Source of the DNA: Debaryomyces hansenii CBS767
Taxonomy: Eukaryota > Ascomycota > Pichiomycetes > Serinales > Debaryomycetaceae
Direction: 5' to 3'
Assembly (NCBI RefSeq): GCF_000006445.2
Contig: NC_006047.2
Coordinates: 744,001 to 808,000, forward strand
Length of the DNA stretch: 64,000 nt
Each line of letters opens with the position of its first letter. Within the stretch, counting starts at the first letter, position 1. The notes under the pieces are model-generated. The model saw only the letters and a list, made by a program, of their open reading frames with translations, did no database searches and was not told where the DNA came from. Below, piece after piece: positions 1-9,675 of the stretch. Both the position numbers and the translations under genes were made by a program.

Positions 1-380
1 CTTAGACCATGTTTCTTAACATGAATATAGTAATGTTTATTAGTTGATACGTAAATATGTAATAATAAGAGATGGGTTGGATTTCTAAACAGTTGAACAA
101 TGTGAATAAAAAGATTTTACTAATAGTAATAATAAGAAATACTCGAAGAACAAAAAAGATATCTAGCCATCAAAAAATGAGGTTTAGAAATTACTTGATC
201 GACAGCAGGGATTCTTAATATGATAAATGCATGATAGTTTATGACTCTTTCTAATAAGATAAGACATGAATAAGAAGGTTCAACATTTCTTCCTTATGGA
301 AATTGAATAAAAAATTTTTATCATCCTTTTTCAAAGTGTAGAAAAACTTCTAGAAATAATATAGTTCATTAAATAGTGTT
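1..380. other. Left-edge spacer, no gene seen
   Basis: AT-rich sequence at the window edge, downstream of the complex I subunit gene. It holds the 3' flank of that gene. I see no coding region, tRNA or repeat in it. Confidence 0.5.
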
Positions 381-893
381 CTAATTATTAGCTTCCTTTG
401 CTTTCAAAAACTCGGCGGTCTTGGCCTTATCTTTGGAGGTACCTTGGTAGATTGGATTTTTGTTTAAGTGGATTTGGTTTTCAACGTCAGGAATCTTCTT
501 TTCTAACTTCATGTTTTGGAAAATACATTTGTTTAAAACTGATTCGGAGTTTCTACAGTGGCCCAGTCTATGGTTTTCTTGTTCCAAACATTCGTAATGT
601 AACTTGAACTCGTCAAAACAGTATTTATTTATGTCGGATAACACTGAAATGGCACATCTGGTGACTCTTCTTCCTTCTTTTAAACATTCTAAAGTACCTC
701 CATTGTTTTCGTCTTTACACAACATGAAATCATCATTATAAGGTTTACATTTACTACCAATGAAATAAGAAGCTGATAATAATGGTGCAGAAGTGGCTCC
801 AACTTCGTCAACCTCTGGGATATCGCTTGGTAAAGTGTTCTTATCAACGTTTTCCCAATTATGTCTTCCAATGAAGTAATCTCCCAATACCAT
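381..893 (-). CDS. Complex I subunit NDUFA8/PGIV-type, twin CX9C protein
   Basis: 170 aa. Accessory subunit of mitochondrial NADH:ubiquinone oxidoreductase, on the intermembrane-space side. Seen: four C-x9-C pairs at C49/C59, C70/C80, C92/C102 and C113/C123, the double twin-CX9C (CHCH) arrangement of NDUFA8 (Neurospora 20.8 kDa subunit). There is no cleavable presequence, as expected for Mia40-imported CHCH proteins. Length is normal for the family. The start is the only upstream ATG. The gene matters for placing the organism, because Saccharomyces has lost complex I while CUG-clade yeasts retain it. It lies 181 bp downstream of COG2 on the same strand. Confidence 0.88.
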   Translation of the reverse strand: MVLGDYFIGRHNWENVDKNTLPSDIPEVDEVGATSAPLLSASYFIGSKCKPYNDDFMLCKDENNGGTLECLKEGRRVTRCAISVLSDINKYCFDEFKLHYECLEQENHRLGHCRNSESVLNKCIFQNMKLEKKIPDVENQIHLNKNPIYQGTSKDKAKTAEFLKAKEANN

Positions 894-1074
894 TTTAAAT
901 TTAGATTGATAATCCTCTAATACTAAAGATAACTGAGCTGAATATATATTTTCATATTACGTTATAGTCAACTTAATTCGTCGTCTCGTGGTTGGTGCTG
1001 GAATTTACGAAGTAAAATTTCGCATAGTGTGATGTTGCGCGTAAATTATGGTACATATATCTATAGATCTACAG

Positions 1075-1872
1075 CTATATACTAGACAGTTTTGCATTCA
1101 TAATGGCTATGAAATCCCGTTCATGTCCCGTTATCTTGTAAATATTCAACAACTCAAGTATTACATTCTGGTTGGATATTCTTTTTGATTTAAAGCTGGT
1201 TAGCATTTCATCTAAGTAGCCTTTAAATTCGAACTTTAATGACATGATCTTAACCTTTAAATTCTTATTGACGAAGGCAACTGAATTGTCACGCTCGTTT
1301 GACGTTATTAATGCAAAAAGTTTACTTAAAGATAAGTATAGGGCAGTTAAAGTTTTCAATTTTGTTACCAACTTGACATTTTCAGTATTTAAGTCATCAA
1401 GATTTAGTATATTTTCAAAATTATTCACATGATCATTCAATAGAAGACAAAGCTTTATCTTCGTTTTCAATTCAATTAATTCCTGTTTCTTCTCTAGTGA
1501 GTTCACCACTAAATCGTTGGAAGTTTGAAAATGTTTTCTAACCAGCGATAAATTAGAATTGAAATTCTGTAAATCAATCTGGATATTGTGCATCAATTGT
1601 AACCCCCCATTAATAGACTTTCCTAGTTTTATGAAATCCGTGTAGTCGTTGTTAACTAAATCCAATAATTCGTTGTTGAGGTTGTCTAGCAAATGGGTTA
1701 AATCCTTGATCAATGAATCTATGGAAGTAAACCTGTGATTTTGATACAAAAATTCATCTACTTGAAAATTATCACAATTCAATTCTTGTTGGAAGTCTTC
1801 CCTGTTTATGGTCACAGGATACGGGAATTCTTCGCCGTTGATATAGTTTAGCTGATAATCGGGTCCACTCAT
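1075..1872 (-). CDS. COG2: Conserved oligomeric Golgi complex subunit 2
   Basis: 265 aa, matching the short yeast Cog2 (about 262 aa) rather than the long metazoan protein. Cog2 belongs to lobe A of the COG tether, which captures retrograde vesicles at the Golgi. Seen: a family-like N-terminal block (residues about 25-60, with the Asp-Glu-Phe-Leu start of the COG2 N-terminal domain) followed by long amphipathic heptad-like helices (about 60-200). No signal peptide or membrane segment. It is transcribed away from the HMG-box gene, sharing an unusually long 3.4 kb upstream region. Identification rests on the N-terminal domain, length and helical character. Confidence 0.78.
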   Translation of the reverse strand: MSGPDYQLNYINGEEFPYPVTINREDFQQELNCDNFQVDEFLYQNHRFTSIDSLIKDLTHLLDNLNNELLDLVNNDYTDFIKLGKSINGGLQLMHNIQIDLQNFNSNLSLVRKHFQTSNDLVVNSLEKKQELIELKTKIKLCLLLNDHVNNFENILNLDDLNTENVKLVTKLKTLTALYLSLSKLFALITSNERDNSVAFVNKNLKVKIMSLKFEFKGYLDEMLTSFKSKRISNQNVILELLNIYKITGHERDFIAIMNAKLSSI

Positions 1873-4800
1873 TCAATGCTTGCCAAGATGTATTAAAAAT
1901 CTGAATGTTGGTATAATAGGAATGTTTGCTTTTGAGGTTATAAACCACCTGAGATTAATGATATCCTGTGTTTTATGAACTTGTACTTATTCTTAGGAAT
2001 CAAGGTCTATCTGTTAGAGAGCTTTACAGGATCAATATTGATCAATTTGTGATATTTCGTGTACAGACCAATACATGGGTGGAATAAAGCTGGATCTACA
2101 ATTTTGTATTGTTGTTGCATTGAATGTAAAGCATATTCAAGATCAGATTTATAAACTCATAAAATGGTCTAGATGGTCATAAACCTGTGGTTTGAATAAT
2201 TTGAAATCTATTATTAAAATTTATCATTTTTGAATAATTCACAGAAATTCTGAAAAATTGTAGCAATCTAGCAGTAGATACAGTATGGCACACAAAAAAG
2301 ACTAATTTTGTCCTCTAGACCCTTAACTCTAACTACAATAATGATTTTAAATTGTAATAATGCAGGTGAATTTCAGCACAAGACACATAAATGTTTGACT
2401 ACAAAATGATAATTAGGGATTTCTTAGTACATTAGACAACACCATGTTCTCTTATGTGTAGCTATCATTCAAAACACGAAGAACGCAATCTATATCGTGC
2501 GGGATTTATTTTATTTACTTTTCCAGCTACCAATTGCGATTGTTTTTAATCATGCTTGGGGAAGAAAAGCAGTTGTGATACTTCATGTTGCCGATATATG
2601 GTTGCAATACGAAAAATAATACTCACAATATTTCTACAAGCTAGCCTTTGAATGATACTGGTATAAGAAGTAGGTCATGCAATATTCTGAAAACCGTCCA
2701 TTTTATTGATGTTTAGGATCTTCAATTGAGCAGCAGGTTTAGAACTATTTTGTAGTAGCCTAATCTAGTAATTACAAAATCTTGATTATGTAGAATTGCA
2801 TGAATTTATTGAAACGTAAGATGTTATTAGAGCATGGCATATCCTTAATAAATAACAATAACTTATACAATAGAAACAAGAATCCAGAAAACTAACGAGA
2901 GCTACTATTACAAGAGCCATATAACATTTGATGAACACAGAAGCGCATAATGTTAGATGGGGTTATGAAGGCGTGCGATTTAAGGTTTTCTTGGAACTTA
3001 AGGAAGCTCAATAATTAATGTTTCGACCAGAGCAATAAACTGCAAACACAATAAAACCGATCGAACAGACATGGGGAACAAGGTTCGGCTTAAGCCCGCA
3101 AATGAGCACTCCATGCGTACTACCAGGGTATAATCAACCGTTTTGTAACCATCTGTCCGGCCTGACCGACTACCGGCCAATCTAATGTGTGTTTCCGTAA
3201 TATGCGAAACTGACTTTAATGACATACTGATAGTGCAATTTTGGCTATCGCACAATCACTCCGGCTCATTGTCATGTGAAGAACAAAGCATACAGCAATA
3301 AATACATCACGAGCGTTGACTATCTTGTGTTTGAGATTTCACTAAGCGTAGGCAGTATAGAGTGGGGGATCTTGGTCTACATAAAAATAATTCTCCTCCT
3401 AAGTGATCATCATGATCTATATGTTAGAAATTGAATACGGTCTTCCTGACCATGCTTTTTATTATAAATACGCTATACAACAACAAGGGGATTATGATGT
3501 AATTATTTTTTGGTGAGTGTTTCCAGAATTGGCCCACAGGCAGGCATACTAAAGCTAATTTTGGTGGAGTCACAAAATTTCCTAAAAAGAAATGTATATA
3601 CCGGACACACGAAATTTCAGATGCATGAGTTCATGCAGAAAGAACTTACTCAAAATTAGTTAATCTACATATACTAATAGCCAAAAGAGTGCACTTTTAG
3701 CCATACCGCATGCTGCTTCAAACCTTTAACTAAGTCCTAATTTCACTGTATAAGTCAACATGGCCGGGCGAATATTTACGGTCAAGATTTGAATCTCGGC
3801 AGGGGATGAGAAACGTCAAACGCCCCGCAGTGCTTGTGCAGTTTGTAATATTTGTAATAGCACCATAAATATCATAAAATCAATGCATGGTAATTGATGG
3901 CATTGGCTTATTGATCGTAGGGTATGGAACAATCGTTATACCGCGAGCGAAGCGTTCTCTACCATGTTGCCGATTGTAAAGGCTTCCAAACACAATATCG
4001 AATATAAAATAATACTCGTGACAGAATGTATTTTTTCCCGCATCTTGCATTACGGTGTATTTTTTGTTGTCCAATCGAACAAGCCTATTATAGTCGTTTT
4101 TGCGCTGGAGATATATGTATCTGCGAACTAGCTTAAGGCGTTTATGCAGTATACTTATTCCAGGACCAGCATAGTCGAACCCATTTATATCGAATTTCTG
4201 TACTGCAAACTCTTGTCCTCAAACAATCCCAGGTGTACACTACAATGCAGTCCGCTATTGCATGAATCGCTGGATTGACGATAGAGGCAGTGATGCCCAC
4301 GCTTCCCAACTCGAGATGAAGCTTCTGATATGACGTATAGTATTTCGCTTAACCGTTCGACCACCAGAACCGATCCCAGATCCCTGCGACCCGCTTACGA
4401 TATCTTTGACCATATTACAACAGGTATATAATATAAGCAACGTATGTAGGTTACATAATTATCTTGATCATCCATCACCAAACTATTCCGTTACAAAAGG
4501 CATTTCAATACCATAGCTATGGCCGTTGAAGCACAATTTTGGTTATGTTGGATATCTTTCTCTCCCTGGCTAGTGCACTTCACCTTCTATGCTTCTCATC
4601 GTGGATTTAGCCCACTTCGACGATCGTTTAGTCATACCAACATCCTCACTTTACTATGAATCACAGCTTAGACCCTCGGATGATTCTTGTGACGTCGTTT
4701 ATAGTTGTAGGTTCTGTTTCGACCCAGGCACACAAACGTTTCCTGAGCAAATTTTTGCATACCGGCCTAACACATTGGGAGTTCTTATTGAAACCTTAAG

Positions 4801-5256
4801 CATGTTTGCTCCATCAGGACGAAATCCGTACCTTACTTTGGTGATGTATAGTGTCGTGCATTTACTTAAGTTCTCAGTTGACGCATACGTTGCTGAGTTT
4901 CAATAGGTGTCTCCGATTGATGCATTGTTTCTATTGTTATTACCGTCACCATATGCCTAAATTCCGATCCCTGGTGCTCATTCTGGGGGTAATACAGCCA
5001 CATTGAAAAGGGCAAAAATTTTCATCAAGCACGACCAGTTAATGAATTAGGTCCGATAGTATAGAGTTCTTAATTACTTCATTGGAATCAATATATATTT
5101 AATCGAAGGAATATCGCTATTATTTTATCATTTCAAATTTATTATTAAGAAATTGTTCTATACTTATTACATTTTTTTTAATTAATTTGTTTTAACAGAT
5201 AGAGTGAACTTGTTATAGCGTTCTTTGTCAATCATAATTTGAGCCATACAGAATAG
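1873..5256. other. 3.4 kb gene-poor divergent intergenic region
   Basis: Upstream region of both COG2 (minus) and the HMG-box gene (plus). The open frames inside (near 2998-3255, 3880-4074, 4255-4440, 4589-4906) are short, lack low-complexity or domain signals and match no family I know. Composition is uneven: 3121-3180 has 31 G/C of 60 by hand count, higher than ordinary spacers here. The last 200 bp before the HMG-box ATG is AT-rich with T-tracts. Most likely a long regulatory region, possibly with a non-coding transcript. Confidence 0.5.
4924..5159 (+). promoter_or_regulatory. Three ATTGTT HMG-type motifs before the HMG-box gene
   Basis: ATTGTT occurs at 4924-4929, 4933-4938 and, as ATTGTTCT, at 5153-5158 or within one base. 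ATTGTT is the core bound by Rox1/Sox-type HMG boxes, and the longer form resembles the S. cerevisiae Rox1 site. Their position 100-330 bp ahead of an HMG-box gene suggests autoregulation. In AT-rich DNA about three such hexamers are expected over the whole 3.4 kb region, so this is suggestive only. Confidence 0.3.
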
Positions 5257-6426
5257 ATGTCTACCGCAGTTTATTATTCCAACCATAATATACCAGTTGA
5301 GGACGTGCACGCTAGCCATACGTTGCCTTCATTATCTCAGATTATGCCTATCAACCAACAGCAGAGCCAGCAAAATCAAGAAAACCAACAGAGCCAACAG
5401 GCGATAGGAAGTAATGCCGAGCAAATTAGCCCTACCTTTGTGAATATTCCTATTAACCAGGGAAGCTACCTAGCTGGAAATGCAGATCAGAAGTTTGTAT
5501 ATCAGTCACAGCCATCTCCCGATGTCTTCTCGCAAAGTGGTAGCGTATCTCAGCCATCATCTGCTAATACCACGCCAGCATCGAGTCTAAGCGTGGGGAG
5601 TCAGTATGTGGCACCTGCGTCAGCACCTGTTGAAAAATGTACATGTAAAACCAACACCAATCGTATTCCCAGACCTAGAAATGCATTTATATTGTTCCGT
5701 CAAAAGAACCACCAGCTGGTATTGGAAGAAGGAAGCGTGATAAGAACCAACCCCGATGTGTCGAGAGAGTTAGGTAGAAGATGGAGATCACTTTCTGTGC
5801 CCGAAAAGAACCATTGGAACAAGTTGGCAGAGGAAGAAAAAGTGGCTCATGCTAAAAAGTACCCAGGCTACAAATACACCCCTAGAAGAAATGGTAAAAA
5901 TAAGGGGTGTCCAGCTTGTAGACAGAAGTCATTGAAGCAACAGCAGGTACAATTGCACAACCAACAAATGTATCAGTTACAACAAGGCCAATATCAACAG
6001 TACATGCAAATGCAACAACAGCAACAGGCTGCAGCCAATTTACAGACTCCGATACCGCAAAACATAGCGTCCAGTAACCCTAATGGCCAGCCTTTGGTTA
6101 ATGTCCCATTGACGCAGTTCATAGTACCACCAAACCCTTATCCGCAACAAAACTTCCAATTTGCGTTTAACAACGATATGAACGTTATTAACCAACAGCA
6201 ATTGCAGCAGCAATTGCAACAAGATAAGGCATCTCCTTTGTCTGTAATTCCAGGCCAAGTTCCTACTATCAACCAAGCAAATTCTGACTTTTTGAATCCT
6301 GTTAATGCTTCGCAGATGCAACTAAACTACGATCAAAATCCTCAATCTGCGAGATTCAACTCATTACCAACTCCTATGGGCTCCAATTACGGATTTGAGT
6401 TCGGTAATATGCATCAACAGTCGTAA
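5257..6426 (+). CDS. HMG-box transcription factor (MATA_HMG class, Rox1/Rfg1/Ste11-related)
   Basis: 389 aa. Seen: a single HMG box at about residues 137-205, beginning with the IPRPRNAFILFRQ signature of the sequence-specific MATA_HMG class and ending in a basic KYTPRRN segment. Gln-rich low-complexity stretches lie before (about 34-50) and after (about 224-260 and 312-322) the box, typical of fungal regulators. Cys pairs C128/C130 and C218/C221 frame the box, which could indicate metal or redox sensing. Related yeast proteins are repressors of hypoxic or filamentation genes (Rox1, Rfg1) or mating regulators (Ste11). I cannot choose among them, and the box lacks the insertion I associate with Rfg1. 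The gene is flanked by long gene-poor DNA on both sides. Confidence 0.85.
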   Translation: MSTAVYYSNHNIPVEDVHASHTLPSLSQIMPINQQQSQQNQENQQSQQAIGSNAEQISPTFVNIPINQGSYLAGNADQKFVYQSQPSPDVFSQSGSVSQPSSANTTPASSLSVGSQYVAPASAPVEKCTCKTNTNRIPRPRNAFILFRQKNHQLVLEEGSVIRTNPDVSRELGRRWRSLSVPEKNHWNKLAEEEKVAHAKKYPGYKYTPRRNGKNKGCPACRQKSLKQQQVQLHNQQMYQLQQGQYQQYMQMQQQQQAAANLQTPIPQNIASSNPNGQPLVNVPLTQFIVPPNPYPQQNFQFAFNNDMNVINQQQLQQQLQQDKASPLSVIPGQVPTINQANSDFLNPVNASQMQLNYDQNPQSARFNSLPTPMGSNYGFEFGNMHQQS

Positions 6427-8253
6427 ACAACCCCAACTTCAATCTGACGTTATCTTACGTAGTCCTTAATTATGTCTGGAATTTAATTAGGGTAGATGTT
6501 TGTTAGTTGTAAAGTTATTGTATTTTAGTTATTTATTAATGTAAGCTCTATATTTTTACGAAATTAGCTCCTGGCTATGTCTCTGTAACGTCTGTCAGAT
6601 CCCTGTTTCTAATTGTCCTCTTGGTGGTATCTTCTTTGCCTACAGATCGAGATCGGCTTCGAGCCATATCGTAATGGCCACGCCCTTTTCTTCGCTGCTT
6701 AATCAAATAGCCTCTATTTGGTTCCTGTGCAGCCATACGTCAAAAGGTTAACATTCTACACCATAATCGCTACCACTAACGTCAGATATCAACTGCGAAT
6801 TTACCTTGATAGAATCTTACCTGGAACCAGGATACGTGCCAGCATCGCACGATTACTATTTCTGATAACTTTTTCTGTTGACTTGGTAGAACCCCCACGC
6901 AGCCAAATTTCACAAGCGTGCTGCACCTCTCTGCTGCTACTGAGTTTCCATTAAGGGGCATATGGAATTCGAATGTAAATGACCAAATATGAGGCGGGAT
7001 TTCTATGCTGCGAATATCGGATAGACATGCGCATACTTGATTATATAAGCGGGAGCCACCGCCAGTGTCTCTTGGGTTCATAAACAGTCAATGAAAATAT
7101 GTGTCTAGATGTCGCAATGTCGTTATAAATGAAGCTATATTGCCTAGTACGGGCCGCTGCAAGTATTGAGAGATATGCCGGATATTTCAGTAGTGAGATG
7201 CATATATGAGCATATATGCACATATCAGGACATACAGAACGTTTGAGCCCTGCAATATAAAACAAGTCCGTTCCACAGCTATTGTGTTTGGTAAATAATA
7301 GGGGATGCATTAAGGGTAATAGGCTGAATTCGACGTTCATAGGAACAAATTGCGACTACTGATCTCTGCTAGTATAAGCCAACATGTCATTTCAGTAGAC
7401 GCGAAAGGCCGGAAATAGAGATATCCATACGGACGTTTGTTTCCCTCAAGCTAGAAGCTAAGGGAATTCAGATTAATTATTGCGGCAGCCAGAGGTGCAA
7501 GGCGGGATTAGGTAGTAAAATTTGTACGTAGTTTTAGTCGATAGACATCATCTTAATACCGTCTACTTGCCGATAACGCCGCAAAAAGGGTGAGCGAGAT
7601 TAGCGATATTATAGATTTTAGCGGCTATTTGGAGGGGGAGCGACTGCTAGGAATTAGTAGCCGACTACGAGCCCCAGCTACACCTTGAATAGTCTAGAGC
7701 ATTCATTGCAACTGAAACTGTGATAGGGTTGGAGATCATAGTACGGAGGAATTGTAGAGAGGAGTTAGAGGAGTCATGAAAAGTAGAATTGAGAAATATA
7801 GTATACACGCAAGTATTGGCAGTTTTATTCACCGACGAGTCATGAGAAGCTTTTTAAGATGACATCCATATTCTATCATCAGACGGTGAGGGAATAAACC
7901 TTAAATTAAGGCAACAAGGTTTATGTCAGTGGCATTGACATTTGGTCCAATGCGTACGTAAGCTGGGCTATAAATTTGGCGCATCCTTGGCCAATACACT
8001 TCAAAAGTGACGGCTACTGGACGCATTATAGCTACATTCCTATGTGGGACTGCCAACCTTATTGGGAACCGGTCAAATACCTTGTAAAAATCGATCTACA
8101 AATTGACGGGTTTGAATATTAGTGAATCAGTATTCATGTGTCCGCGTTTTCTACAGTCTAAAGATATTGTAACCCAAAATTGTAATATTATTATCCTACC
8201 ATTTCTATTAAGTACTTATGTTGGATTATACCAGCATATACTTACATGCACAT
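6427..8253. other. 1.8 kb non-coding stretch between convergent genes
   Basis: Lies between the 3' end of the HMG-box gene and the 3' end of DRE2, so no promoter for either neighbour is needed here. The open frames inside (6718-6954, 6782-7081, 7041-7340, 8103-8303) overlap, give unrecognisable proteins and are probably chance. GC is high in places (7621-7680 has 35 of 60, 7141-7200 has 29 of 60). A TATATAAG-like box lies near 7042-7049. It could hold a non-coding RNA gene or the remains of a lost gene. Confidence 0.5.
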
Positions 8254-9273
8254 TTAGATATCTTCTCCAAAATTGTCGATTGAAACGACTTCACCCGGCT
8301 TGAAAGGAGGTAATCCTAAGTATGGGCAACCATCGCATCTGAATGCGTCTCCCAAGGAGCAAGAGCTACAACCACCTTTTTTACCTTCGACTGTGAAGTC
8401 GATTTCAGCCAAGTCGTTATCGTCAAATTTCACGGCATTTTTCATCTTCTCCTCGATCTTCATTGCTTCCAAATTGGCCAGCTGCACCATCTGGTTGAGT
8501 ATCGAGTTTTGCAAAGTCAGTTTGTCTGACGTTTCCTGGGCTTCAATTTCCTTCAACCCACAAGTACAATCTTTACAGGCCTTTCTTCTCTTCTTACCAT
8601 TTGGCAATTCACACTTCTTAGGCACAACCAAGTTGGCAGTACGTACTTCAGAAATAAGATTGTTCTCATCTATTATTTGATCTTCCTCATCTTCGTCGTC
8701 AGATTCAGAAAAGTATGCAAGTTTTGTTTCTTGTAGCTTACGCTTCGAATTCACATCGTCATTCTCTTCGTCGGTATTAGATGCAGACGTGTCTGTTAAT
8801 CCTACCGCCGCATGTGTAGAGGAAAGCTTCTTGAATGATGGTAAGCATTGCTTGCTTGCACCACCGACAGCCACCTCCTTCTTCTTTAATGGAATCGATA
8901 CGCTTTCCCCCACGGCCTTAGGCTTAATCCAATTGCCTTGTTCGCCCACTATAAATCCCGACATGATTGCATCCAAATTTTGATTGGTAGGTAAATCTCC
9001 TTTAAGTACTCCATCCTCAACCAAACTATCATATATAATCGTTATTGTCAGCACTGGTAACTGTCTATTGAACTCTCCTTCGTTTGGATTGATATATATC
9101 ACTTCATCAAATGTATTGTTTTCCAATTTAACTATCTTATTCGCAACTCTATCTATTATATGTTGCACAACATCAGCATCACTATTCGTACTGCTTATTT
9201 CGCTTTTGACCTTAGTCACTAATTGTTCATCAGTAACAGCCGTTGGATGTAATAATAACAAGATCCTAGTCAT
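8254..9273 (-). CDS. DRE2: Cytosolic Fe-S assembly protein Dre2 (anamorsin)
   Basis: 339 aa. Electron-transfer component of the CIA machinery, which receives electrons from the diflavin reductase Tah18 for cytosolic and nuclear Fe-S cluster assembly. Seen: a degenerate methyltransferase-like N-terminal domain (about 1-150), an acidic linker, then the two diagnostic cysteine clusters: C221-x11-C233-x2-C236-x-C238 for the 2Fe-2S centre, and the twin C302-x2-C305-x7-C313-x2-C316 with the GDAFRCDGCPYLGLPPFKPGE context. All ligands are intact and the length is typical. Convergent with the HMG-box gene; its promoter is the 402 bp spacer after the beta-mannosidase gene and contains a Reb1-type site. 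Confidence 0.96.
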   Translation of the reverse strand: MTRILLLLHPTAVTDEQLVTKVKSEISSTNSDADVVQHIIDRVANKIVKLENNTFDEVIYINPNEGEFNRQLPVLTITIIYDSLVEDGVLKGDLPTNQNLDAIMSGFIVGEQGNWIKPKAVGESVSIPLKKKEVAVGGASKQCLPSFKKLSSTHAAVGLTDTSASNTDEENDDVNSKRKLQETKLAYFSESDDEDEEDQIIDENNLISEVRTANLVVPKKCELPNGKKRRKACKDCTCGLKEIEAQETSDKLTLQNSILNQMVQLANLEAMKIEEKMKNAVKFDDNDLAEIDFTVEGKKGGCSSCSLGDAFRCDGCPYLGLPPFKPGEVVSIDNFGEDI

Positions 9274-9675
9274 CTTTATTTTTCAATTCCCCTTAGATTC
9301 TAGATGAAGGTGGTTCTCTAAACATATATAAACTAAAATTTTTATAATGATTTGTAATATGGACTAATAAAGCGTAATAAAAGAAGCAAAAGAAAGAAAT
9401 CGCGTGATGGGAAGCAATAGGTCGTGTATAAACAGGTCCCACTTAAGAGAATTTATACTAGGGAAATTGACTAATTTTCTCAGTCTTGATATTTCTCTCC
9501 CACTAGGAAATATAGATTACTGGCCGGGTAACTTATGGGGAAAGCACTGCGAAAACGGAGGCTGGATTACCGGTAGCGGTGTATCTTTGCTTACGCTCCA
9601 GTTGTTACAATTGGCTGCAATTTGCATCAATTATACGAGAGAAACATAAAAACTATCAAAAAGTTCTATATTATT
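9274..9675. promoter_or_regulatory. DRE2 upstream spacer with Reb1-type site
   Basis: 402 bp between the 3' end of the beta-mannosidase gene and the DRE2 start. It contains CGGGTAA at 9525-9531, the reverse complement of the Reb1 core TTACCCG, about 255 bp upstream of the DRE2 ATG. Reb1-type factors set nucleosome-free regions at housekeeping promoters. An 81-codon open frame (9404-9649) crosses the spacer but has no family features. Confidence 0.4.

Noticed and set aside
3780..3830. T-arm-like sequence suggesting a degenerate tRNA
   Set aside because: No acceptor or anticodon stem can be formed around it.
2998..4906. Four ORFs in the 3.4 kb gap before the HMG-box gene
   Set aside because: Short, unrelated to known proteins, and without low-complexity or membrane features of real small genes.
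5257..6426. HMG-box gene as a MAT-locus gene
   Set aside because: The usual MAT neighbours (poly(A) polymerase, oxysterol-binding protein, PI-kinase, a1/alpha1 genes) are absent, and the Gln-rich plan fits a general regulator better.
6718..7340. Three overlapping ORFs in the 1.8 kb convergent gap
   Set aside because: No domains, mixed strands and no codon bias; I treat them as chance frames and report only the gap itself.
9404..9649. 81-codon ORF upstream of DRE2
   Set aside because: Occupies the DRE2 promoter, has no recognisable features, and is within the length expected by chance.
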